64,000 nucleotides of DNA, taken from assembly GCA_030374805.1 (NCBI GenBank), contig JARGSG010000145.1, forward strand, positions 1 through 64,000, read 5' to 3'. Shown in pieces: positions 23,801 through 33,123 of this stretch; positions within the stretch are counted from its first letter, which is position 1, and each line of letters begins with the position of its first letter. Under the pieces are notes generated by a model that saw only the letters and a program-made list of their open reading frames with translations, was not told where the DNA came from and did no database searches. The position numbers and the translations under genes were made by a program. This DNA comes from Gracilaria gracilis (lineage: Eukaryota; Rhodophyta; Florideophyceae; Gracilariales; Gracilariaceae).

Positions 23801-24914
23801 GCGTGTTCCTGATTTAGTAAGGGAAAGTTCGAGTCCCACCATACTTCGACTATGTTCTTCATGGCTGTGCGTTTGTATACGGTGCACTAGACTCGAAATT
23901 GAAACCTTAGAATCATATGCAGCTTCATAAATACAACGGAGAACGTATTCACATGCAGCAGCCAAGAGGACACTTTCTTCCTGCATACGAGGCCAACATT
24001 CCCTTTCAAAGCGCAGGACACTGTCTTTCGATTCATTTTGTCCCATGAACTGGAACGGCTTAAACACAGTCCCACCATTGACCTTTGTATGCCTCACAGT
24101 TTTGCCCGAGATTTTCGGCTTTATGTTGAACAGAATATTTGCTTTTTTTGTGTACTGTGATAGCATCCGGATACATTCGCATTACGTTGAAGATAGAATG
24201 CGATTATCGATGTCCAGGGATTTGAACGGCAACTTTGATAAGGCTGCTACGGTATCTGTTAACGAATTTGTGAGCATGACCACTTGGATCCTTGAATAAG
24301 ATCCCTTTTTCATCCATCGAATTTGAAATTGACCTCTCTGTCTCTGACAGCCACTTGTTCAATTTCTTCCCACTCCAACCCAATCCAGAGATTATATTCT
24401 TTACATAATTGTCCATTTCTGTATTTAATGCTTCCAAAATGACTGGGATAGTCTCTGGAATCGATTTCTCTCCGCCGGATATACTGAATCCCGCATTGAT
24501 CTCACTCTCTTTCGCACTTATTTCCATTTCGGACTGCTTCTCATGGGTTTTCCTTAGCAAAACATTCGTTGTCTCCTTCTTTGACGTGCCAGTAGTCTTG
24601 CCCAGGTTATCGTTGCTCTCAGAATTCTTTGGCGTATCAGGATTTTCCGAAGCAGAAGCATTCCGGATTCCTTCTTATATTTGTTTCCTGAACCCATTCA
24701 CGCCATTTTGAAGCACTCTTCTATGCTTTTCATTCGAATCACCTCGTGCATGTTTTTGAGCTACTGTTTCGGCGACAAGAAATTTTGAACTTCATGTAGC
24801 CAAACTCATCTGCCCACCTGGAGCCATTGAAATCATTTCCTTCGATACACTCCGCATCTCCTCGAACGAATCAAAACGCGCTATATAGCATATACCATGC
24901 GCAAGAAAGAGCAT

Positions 24915-26187
24915 CTTATTGCTGAAGGACTTTCACCCTCAACACATCAACATTTCGGAATATGTATTGAGAATGATCACCCCATGCAAGTTGAGCACTA
25001 TCAGGTCCCGAACTGGTATAAGATGTCTGGATTTCCTGCTCGAATCGCTTCCGAAAGTTGTACATAACCCATTTTTTGACCGCAGGTGCAAAATTGTTTG
25101 ATAAATCGCTTCACTTTGTATGACCCAACAGTGGCCGAACTGTGGCCAAAATATGGCCAAAGTGTACAGTGTCAATGATGAAAAGTATGTCCGTTACATA
25201 GTTACCCGTTTTCCCATCTTTTCGATCTAGAAGGCCACATTTCGGTCACATTTCCGCCATATTGCGCCCAGATTTGCTGTTCGTAGGGGACCATATAAGG
25301 TCTTCATTGAGTGTCATGTAGTGATTGGGACGCGGTGCAAAGAATTTGAGGTGCTACCACGTGTATGACGCAACTTTTACAAGTAAGAGGGAATTTTCTG
25401 TTTAGAACTGATTACAGAATGAGGCGAAGCATTTTTCTCCGCTCAAAATGTTAAGAGTAAAATGGAGAGAATTGTTCTTCAGCTCAAGATGCCACTCGGT
25501 GAGCTTCTGCCACACGATTTCAGCCCAGTAATTCTACACTTGGCCTTTCCATTGGGCGCGAGGCAGGAAACAATCCCCCTACAAAAAACTTTGTCGGCTA
25601 TGCAGTGAGCAGTGTGGTGGATAGTATGCGTGCCACAGCTGCCCTAATGCCTACAGTTCGCACCGGACATGGGGCGTAGTTGTTTCTACATTACCAGAAG
25701 CAGGACAGACTGGAAAGTATTCGAGATTCTGTCACGTGTATGATGGGGAAAGTACAAGTAAGAATGATTTTCTGGTGGGGAACTGATGAAAGATTGAGCT
25801 GAAACACTAATTTCTCCTCCAAATTTCAAGGGCGACATGGAGAGAACAGTTTTAGAGGTTAAAATATCAATTCATGTCCACCTCCAATTTTTTTGTTTTA
25901 GCACAGTAGTTTCAGTTTTGTAAAACACTTCTGTTCAAAGAAACGTTCTTTCACTAGAAAACGCAACACAGTAACACGCTCTTTCTTTACAATAAAGCTA
26001 TTGTCGCTAAGAAAGGCCCCCATTACGCACAATGTGGCGCATAATGTTCCTTTTGAACGAAACGATGTTTGACAAGGAAAGGCAATCTTTTTCGTTAATA
26101 GACTCTACACTTACGCGGAACTCTTATGCTCAACACAAGTATGGTAATAGTTTATATAATGATTCTAATCACGGTCTCTTCGTTATT
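24915..26187. repeat. Right 1.27-kb terminal direct repeat
   Basis: Partner of 12075-13344. Relative to the minus-strand helicase gene it lies immediately upstream, and its inner edge is at the start codon, so it would have to contain the promoter and 5' UTR. Small indels give 1,273 bp against 1,270 bp on the left. No target duplication could be matched between 12070-12074 and the bases after 26187. Confidence 0.9.
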
Positions 26188-27301
26188 AGGGGAAGGAAAA
26201 ATACCGACGCGCGCAACGACAACGGAAACCGCGTCAAGAAGCGACAACATCAGTACTTCTCGTGTGGGGTGGGTGCACCCGCCGGCGCAGCGGATGCAAT
26301 TGTTCGACCGGAAATGAGCAAGAAATAATGTCTTGACCTTGTGCGGGGAGATGAAGACGACAGCGACCCCGGGCAAACGGGTGGAGCTCAGATCTGGAGA
26401 TGTAACTTAGCTTTATATGCTGACGAGCTTCGCTGGCGACCGGCCTCGCCTGAACAAGGCAATGCTTCCACGTGTGCATTGTGTGTAGCTACACGTACAC
26501 ACTTTAGGGAACGTGTGCCACCTGTACCGTCCTTTTTTAGAGCGAAAGTGCGCGGTTGGCCCCACCTAGCACGGACAAACTGAGTGTCGCGTGACTTCTA
26601 TTCACCGCCTCTCCAGAGTCACACCTGTGCTTTACGTCCTTCGTAGAACCAAGACATAATCGCCCGAAATATTCAAGACGATGATTGATCTTCGTCTGGG
26701 AGAGCGTGTGTTTAAATAACTTTCTCAATCAGATTCGATTCTCCAGTGATGATGTGGGTCTGGCTCGCAACTTTGTCACTGGTTGATCGCTGTGCTATGG
26801 CGGACTCCGCAGTTATCCGCCGCCGTTTTGGCGCGCCAAATACATATGTACCTCTTGTTCAGTCGTCGTGGGAACGCTGTTCCTTGCTGTTGCCGACCGT
26901 CCACGCTGATCGTCTTTGACAGCCGGTCCTGACTGCTCCCGGCTCATGAGCTCCTTCAAAATGTCTCATGCTCATCCTCCCCGAAGGAGCAGTGAAGACC
27001 TTCGGGGTCTCACTGAATGCAATGGCCTGTATCCACCGGTGTAGCAGAGCATATTGTTCTGCTGCTCTGTGTCTTCTACACTACCCAAAAATAAAGATCT
27101 ACCAAAGAAGCTTAACGTAAGAAGGCAATGATTTTGTGGGTTTTTACGAGTCGGCGCTAAACTTTTAACGCCGCGTCCGTCACTGCACTACCCAAGCAGC
27201 GACAGTCGACAGCCACTGGAGTGGGCTGTATCTAGGAGGCCTATTTGTAAAGAACGACTACTACTCTGTTCGAACTCCTAGCCCAGTGCACCACCCCCAT
27301 G
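26188..27301. other. Unassigned, no gene seen
   Basis: Short frames only, none protein-like. Contains CCTTCGGGG-type short inverted repeats near 26980-27010. Nothing recognisable. Confidence 0.4.
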
Positions 27302-27730
27302 TCATTCATCCGCAGAAATCGTTAGCATAGAAAACGCCACGCAAAGCTCCTCGATATCTTCGACCGTCGAATGCCAAGCTGCGTCTCCTGTGTCAACCTT
27401 CACGCGCTTTTTCGGTGCCTTTGTTGGATGCCAAGGTGCGTCTCCTGTGTAAACCTTCACGCGCTCTTTCGGTGCTTCCGCCGAATGCCAAGCTGCGTCT
27501 CCTGTATCAACCTTCAAGCGCTCTTTCGGTGCCTCCGTCGGATGCCAAGCTGCGTCTTCTGTGTCAACCTTCACGCGCTCTTTCGGTGTCATTTCGGAAG
27601 AGGTCAATTCAATGTTCCGTTTCGTCATGTTCAGAACAAAAAAGAAAGTGGAGAGAGTGTCGATCGTCAGCAAAACTATTAAAAGAATGAGACAGGAGAC
27701 GAGAAGTAGAATAACTTGTTGCACCCACAA
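27302..27730 (-). CDS. Small single-span membrane protein with four 19-residue repeats
   Basis: 142 codons, uninterrupted. Residues ~6-33 are a strongly hydrophobic helix (VILLLVSCLILLIVLL and onward), then a short basic stretch (MTKRN). Residues 48-123 are four tandem 19-residue repeats of the type APKERVKVDTGDAAWHPTE, and a 19-residue acidic tail closes the protein. The repeats correspond to a 57-bp minisatellite kept in frame. Substitutions between units are mostly conservative (V/L, D/E, P/S), and no unit carries a stop. By layout it would be anchored in a membrane with the charged repeats on one side. I do not recognise the family. The start used is an ATG (27728-27730). It could still be a chance frame, but its integrity is unusual in this decayed neighbourhood. 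Confidence 0.55.
   Translation of the reverse strand: MWVQQVILLLVSCLILLIVLLTIDTLSTFFFVLNMTKRNIELTSSEMTPKERVKVDTEDAAWHPTEAPKERLKVDTGDAAWHSAEAPKERVKVYTGDAPWHPTKAPKKRVKVDTGDAAWHSTVEDIEELCVAFSMLTISADE
27362..27589 (-). repeat. 57-bp minisatellite, four units
   Basis: Coding minisatellite of the protein above. Units are diverged at several positions but have identical length. Confidence 0.85.
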
Positions 27731-28198
27731 TGTTCATAAATAGGCCTTCCGCGTAAACCCAGCAAACGGGATTTCCAGGAGTGCACGAGAACGCCTTTAG
27801 TTGCTTGCGTCTGACCTGGCAGAATCACCAAGCCTATGAAGGCAACGCAGGAAGTATTAACGGGAGACCGACATTTGGTAAGCGCAGAACGACCGTTCAT
27901 GGAACCGGGTTATTACAGTACGCAAGCGACACCAATTTGTGTCGCTGATCAAAACAGCCTACTTTCGGACAGCACAAGACACACAGCGAAGAATGACTAG
28001 ATCCATCCATTCTATCTCCTGGTTGCTGGACGGAAGGAAGGAGGAGCGGATAGGTCCGTTCGGGTAACACGTTGCTTCGCCCTTAGTATGTGATATGTAT
28101 CGGCGCAGAGCAATACAACTCTTCTTCGATACCTAAACGCCCCCGTAAACTAGCCTCCCTTTCCCCGTTTGATATGAATAAATCGACATCCACGATGA
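27731..28198. other. Unassigned, no gene seen
   Basis: No coding frame of interest. The short direct repeat TGTCGCT or GACACAA near 27925-27945 is the only structure noted. Confidence 0.4.
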
Positions 28199-28694
28199 CT
28201 ATGATAAATCACCATGCATCAAAACCTCGTTCAAAGGTGAGTCAAGTAGCCCAATCGTCACAAAAAGTCCATCCATGTTACGGAAGATCTCAGCAAAGTC
28301 TTCCCATCGCATAGGCCGAACATTGTTCAATGCCTTTCTTCTGCCTTCTTCACTGTTCTTGAATACCATCTCACGCACCGCTATGATTCGTACCGGCTTC
28401 AAAGAACATATGCCCTGTGCGACAAAGTCCGACCCCTTCGGCGACAGACCCCAATACCTTTCGATGGTCTTTCAGTGTGTCAGCATTGAAAAGTAGCTTC
28501 TTCCTCGCGTCCGTCCAAATTACAAACTTGAGAAGTCTCCTGGGCAGCTTTGGCTCAAGATTTGGCGCATACCCGGACACCAGTTCTCCGTTTCCTTCGT
28601 CAAGCTTCACCAGGTCACCTTCCTTTAGCACCACTCCGCTAACGTTCATCGAGTTTGCCTTACCGTCGAGACCGATCTCAAAGGCGCCCGCCAA
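28199..28694 (-). pseudogene. ppdK: Pyruvate phosphate dikinase fragment
   Basis: Matches the middle of PPDK, the enzyme interconverting pyruvate, ATP and phosphate with PEP, AMP and pyrophosphate. Visible are the end of the swivelling phosphohistidine domain (VVLKEGDLVKLDEGNGE), the linker (EPKLP), and the start of the PEP-binding barrel: NADTLKDHRKVLG, then GVGLCRTGHMFFE (family GIGLCRTEHMFFE), VREMV, then the MDGLFVTIGLLDSPLNE block (family GLPVTIRLLDPPLHE). A one-base frameshift near 28390 separates two halves, and a stop follows at 28199. The catalytic histidine region and most of the barrel are missing. The changes E to G in LCRTEH and R to G in TIRLLD hit normally invariant residues. 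It is a relic, about 160 of ~880 residues. Confidence 0.85.
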
Positions 28695-29490
28695 GAATGC
28701 AGTAGCTAATTGAGAGATACAGGACCGACTCGCATAATAGCTTCAACTTCGAGTTCCCTCGGCTACCATATAGAACGCAATCTTCAACGCAGCACCACTA
28801 CGTTTTCCAACTCTTGCTTGCACCGTGTCTCACTTTCCGCGCTGCCTCAGGCGTGGCCTCTTCCAAAGCAGGCAGTTTCGAATGATGTGCTAACTTGCCG
28901 CCGAAAGGTGGTTCTGTTGCGAGCCACAACTTGTGACCTTCCCCTTTTCACCCACGACAAATTGATTGGAATCATTAGGCCCGCTGTTGCTGTTGTGGAT
29001 GCACCCCAGAACGGAAGCCTGCACGATGCCATGTGTATAATTGTACCGTAACGGTACCGTTGGTACCGTTGGTACCGTTGGTAGATACCTAGCTAGAAGC
29101 GGTGCCAGAAGCGGAGCCAAAGTTCGAATTCTATTTCAAGTGGCTTGTTGCTGTAAAGATGTTACATCTGGACAAGGGTACATTTTGTACATTCATTTTG
29201 GCGAGCTCGCTGCCTCGTGGACAGGCAGGCCCCAGTGAGGCCATACATGCAATCATGTCACGCTGCAAAACAATTGACAGTCAAACGATAAGCATAGAAA
29301 GCCGTTATTCGCCATGGTGACCGGTACGCCTCTCGTTCGCCAGTACGCTTGTAGGCATATAAACTTCACTTCGCAGTTGAGTGATGGGAGTACGTGATAG
29401 TACCTCATCGCGGAAGGAATGCACTCGTAGACGAGCTTCAAGCATTTGGCGCCTTCGGCTACACTTCCGTGGAAAGACAATCACAGGGTC
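28695..29490. other. Unassigned, with a GGTACCGTT microrepeat
   Basis: No convincing gene. Around 29045-29085 there are tandem copies of GGTACCGTT, followed by two AGAAGCGG(T/A)GCC units (29094-29120). Confidence 0.5.
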
Positions 29491-30807
29491 ATGAAACGGA
29501 GGCACAAAACTCTACCGGGCGACATGCTTCGGACGACGTGCGTGAGAGATCGACTTTCCAAGAACTCTAGAAGATCTTTTACAACTCTGCTGCAGTCGAG
29601 ACAATTCGGTACCCGGAGTGTTTCTGTAAGAAAGTATAGGAGAACAAACTCGCCGGGGGAAAAAGTGAAGAAGAAAATCTCTTCCCTGCTAGAGGAGCGC
29701 TCCGGTTCAATTGACGGCGACGATGGAGACCCATCGTTGTCAAAGGTGGTGCTTAAGGGGACGATTCCTGATGTGCTGGAATGGACACGAGGTGTTATGG
29801 ACGAGAAAAGATTTTCTCATGGGAATCAAGAGAACAATGATGAAGAGCTTGAGAAAAGTAAGGAGTTGAGCGCCAGAGAGTTTGCCCATTATTTACACGT
29901 GAATCACACTTTTCGGCTGTTGGACCAAAGTACATGTTGGGAGACTAAGGTCCGCTTGTGGGAGAATGTTTTTGATTTTGCTGCGTAGTTACCGAGCGCG
30001 AGAGAAGCGCGTATACTTTTCGAAACAATGAGAAGATATCCATCTTCCGCTTTGGTGCATTGGGGTCTCAAAATCGTGTTCGGTCGGTACATGGCGATAG
30101 GTGAACAAAAAATGAAGAGGCTTCCCCTACGCCAGAACGAGATAGCTTTGTTTAGCCCGTCTTTATGTAACAAGAATTCAGTGAAGGAATGGTTTGAGGG
30201 CGACACACACGTTAGACTGCAAGAAACAGTGCTCCATATGTGTGCCTCGTCAGAGCATATTCTACGATGCGCATGTATTGCTAATCAAAGGAGGAATCCT
30301 TCTTGCCTTCCCAATTTGGTAGAGGAGCAAATCAAAGCAGTCAGGGATCACAGGAAGCTTCAAATTGTTCGATTTGTACCTTGGAACATACTCATGGAGT
30401 TGTCTGAAGAAGACGCTGTAGTTTGCCTCGAAGCAGTCTTACTTGTGGCAAACACAGCAGGTATTGAAGAGGGAAAAGCTGTTTACAAGAAGTATGGGCG
30501 GAAGAGGACTGGTGGGAAACAGCGGGAGAAAATAACGATGTCCTTGCTGCGTCGGCCACTGGCGAAGATAATGGATCGCGTCATCAAGGGCCTAGAAGAT
30601 GTTATTCTTGATGAGATCAAAATCGCTGTTGATATTGACTACTATCGTCTTCAGGCGACGCGCGCAATGAGGAAGATTATAGCAATATACGTTGACGTGG
30701 CGAATTTCGAAGTGAATGGCACGGATGATACTGGCGCTAAACGTTCCTTGCCCGACGACTGCAGACAGATCACGATAAATCCGTACATGTACAGCGAACC
30801 CCAATAG
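29491..30807 (+). pseudogene. Paralogue of the helicase N-terminal domain, helicase part absent
   Basis: One frame of 438 codons from ATG 29491, interrupted by a single in-frame TAG (29986-29988). It aligns with the N-terminal domain of the helicase at 13326-24914. TMRRYP pairs with VMRMYP, and LQETVLHMCASSEHILRC pairs with MQEESVLLAAACEYVLRC. KKYGRKRTGGKQREK with a following leucine-rich stretch pairs with RRYGTYKSKKGERKK. No Walker A, Walker B or later helicase motifs follow before the stop at 30805-30807, so this is either a shortened gene or a truncated copy. Function of the shared domain is unknown. It is divergent enough to be an old paralogue rather than a recent duplicate. Confidence 0.6.
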
Positions 30808-31140
30808 TAGTCTCCTAAATATAATCAAGGAAGTGCTTTTTGTTTAGTAAAACTGTATCCCGCAACTGTTTTCACCGTTCATTAAAGTGTATGCGCACGT
30901 GAGTTTAGTTTCATTGGATTAGCTCATTCAGAAACAAAATGAAAGTATGTCATAACAATGCGTAACGTAGCCTGCCGAGGACTCGCAATAGCTTATATCA
31001 CTGAAACAGCAACAGGTGCTGTGAATGCAGACATTCTGTTCTTTAAAATGAATGCTTGTAAGATATAATGCAAGTTTCAACCAAAGAGAAGGATTCACCT
31101 TGTCGGGATTCAAAACTCCATCGGCCGTCCTCGTGCTCCG

Positions 31141-32295
31141 CTACCCACAAAGGCTTCGGAGCGCCACGGAAACATCATGGACATCCCTCTTCCATCGCGC
31201 ACCACTACCAGAACCAGCTGCATCACAAACTACAAGCAGATAGCCGACCTTCTTCTTCGCCGTACGTCGATCACAACGGTGCTGGAAGTAGTGGATAAAT
31301 ACTCCGACAAGAGCGAGGTCACCGATGTTCTGAAAAAATACTTTTTCTTTCCAGGCGTCCAGTTTCCTACATGCCGAATTCACGATGCACCAGCGGGGAA
31401 ACTGGGAGACCGTAGTGGTGAGTTCTCCCCTTGTCTTCTTTGAGATTTGATGAACATTGCACGCAAGGTAATCCAAAACGTTTCGGAGACCAAGACAGTT
31501 GTGCTCTGTTGCACCTATTCCTTTGTAAACAGCACATCCCCGTCGGGCTCTTGATGGGATTCTGAATCTGGCCTCCGGACTGCCAAAAAAGTCAGGTTTC
31601 TTCCTCTCTAGACGAGCTATTGACTTTCCCCATATTGTGCCCACTGACGTATCAGATCTACGGCGCGAAGCCGATGAGTATCCCTCTCTTTGTTCCATAG
31701 GCAGAAGTCCATCTTTTTCAGCCTCTCCCATAGCATCACACGCAAAAAGCTTTCTTCCACGAAACTCATTTGAGAAAACTCTCGATTTCTTGGACTTTTT
31801 CGCTGGTTCCGTTGGAGATATATCAAGCATCACGGGCTCCACGTTTTTGACAGCATCGAATCCAAATCTCCGTTACTTCCGCGGTGTGATTATTTCTATT
31901 TCATCGTCTTCGCGTGTCATCGAACTTTTCAGACCGTGTCCATGAATACCTGTGGCAGTGGAAGAGAGAGACTTCCACTCTCTCCCACGAGAGATCTCGA
32001 CTGCGCTCCTCCGATCATTTCTCCCCAAGCCCTTCAAGGACTCTCCCTCACTATGGTCGTCATCCTCAATAATTATCACCTTCTTCGGGTGTTGCAACCT
32101 CGTAGGCGATACATCATCAATAAAAGACTCAATACCCTCAGCATCAAATGCAGAAGGCTTCCTCTCTTTCCTTTGATAACGCCTGAGTCCCCTTCCCCGG
32201 TCACTTTGGGTTATGGTGTCTATAGCTATAGTGGATGCGGTATATTCGTACCGTCTCTTGCACACATAATTTACGTGTTTAGCGATGAAAAGCAA
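31141..32295 (-). pseudogene. Unknown protein with a SUMO-interaction-like motif
   Basis: One minus-strand frame of ~385 codons broken by a single in-frame TAA (31873-31875), with a TAG at 31141-31143. The frame stays open for about 60 more codons beyond the TAG (to 30928). N-terminal half is basic and disordered and contains KKVIIIEDDDHSEGES, which has the form of a SUMO-interacting motif (hydrophobic run followed by acidic residues), and EIEIITP. The C-terminal half has a Cys/His-containing segment (CNVHQ, CRKLDAW, HYFQHRC) without a recognised zinc-finger spacing. It is convergent with the helicase-domain paralogue at 29491-30807. Family not recognised; the SUMO link is inference from the motif only. 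Confidence 0.45.
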
Positions 32296-32379
32296 GCTGA
32301 GGGTATGCTTTCAGAAATTGTGTAGTACGTGTGAGAAGTTTGCCACATGAGCTCTTGCAACCAGAGTAGAAAAAGCGTC

Positions 32380-32985
32380 GTACTAGTGCAATGCAGCAAC
32401 GATGATTAGGTCCTGTAACCTACGATTAGAACCTGGTGATGCACAGCAAACAGTTTCCGCGTGTCACGACTAGTATTTTTCTCGCGGGTGGAAATTTTCA
32501 ATGAGAATAAAGGACACTAGAAGCTTTTGTTACCATTACCTTCAAAGTCTCTTCTTAAACCTTTGACATCTGTCACCCCAAAACTAGTGTGGTTCAAGTA
32601 GGAAGCAAATCCCGGGCAAATATTGGCGGCTTAGGAATTCACATGAAGAAAACTTGGTCGTGCAACCTATGATAACACTTTTGTGATTCAAAATAAACAC
32701 TTTTTCCACGTGTACGCATCAACATTGCATTCGCGACTGTTGACTTCTATTGACCAATACTGATATTATAGGATTACATTTACGGTTCCTTTCAAAGTAC
32801 CCTGTTTATTGTGGTGTCATCCTGTCAGGTTCTGTGGTCATGAAGTCAGTTGGGTTCAATTAGGAAACAAACCTACGGCCAGTTTCGTCAACACAAGAGG
32901 ACTCATAAACAGAAAATGGTCCTTTAACCTAGGAGAACAATGTCTCAATTCACAAGAAACTCGTTTCCTACTTACAAATACATGC
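32380..32985. repeat. Diverged tandem repeat, period ~250 bp
   Basis: GTTCAAGTAGGAAGCAAAT (32592) and GTTCAATTAGGAAACAAAC (32855) head two related stretches that both continue through AACCTA(T/G)GA and ATTCA(A/C)AA. A third partial unit occurs near 32400 (TGTAACCTACGATTAG). Similarity is low and interrupted. The array lies upstream of the minus-strand gene ending at 31141. Confidence 0.55.
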
Positions 32986-33123
32986 ATTTAACATGCAATA
33001 TGACAAAAGTAGAGGGGGCCAGTTGAATCATTTTGATGTGGAACTAAGGGCGAAGGGGACACGTTTGATATCTCGTTCTCAATCATAGCGTGCAGTCCGG
33101 TACCTCACAGCGCCGGGTGCACC

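Larger units (their letters stand above)
13326..24914 (-). pseudogene. UPF1/Nam7-like SF1 helicase, split by an LTR element
   Basis: Superfamily 1 helicase of the UPF1 type, an ATP-driven nucleic-acid translocase. Without the LTR element at 13743-20807 the coding span is ~4.5 kb (~1,500 codons). Start ATG at 24912-24914 is the first base triplet outside the right direct repeat. The N-terminal ~900 residues form an unrecognised domain. Motifs are then visible in order: Walker A GPLATGKT (about 21730; consensus GPPGTGKT), Ia-like VLIQINSAVDD, Walker B IDET (about 21355), motif III GDHNQL (about 21230), QYRC and FYDGM, then motif V TDSVQGREAG (about 13610) and motif VI RINVAISRAK. Decay: in-frame stops at 24792, 24675 and 24204; a frameshift in an A7 run near 24150; and further shifts near 23470, 22910, 22300, 22100, 21650, 21370 and 13480. 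Confidence 0.88.

Noticed and set aside
12075..26187. Classical LTR retrotransposon assignment for the helicase unit
   Set aside because: Repeat edges are not TG...CA, no target duplication matches, no primer site is evident, and no gag, RT or integrase lies between. Left as a candidate unit of unknown type.
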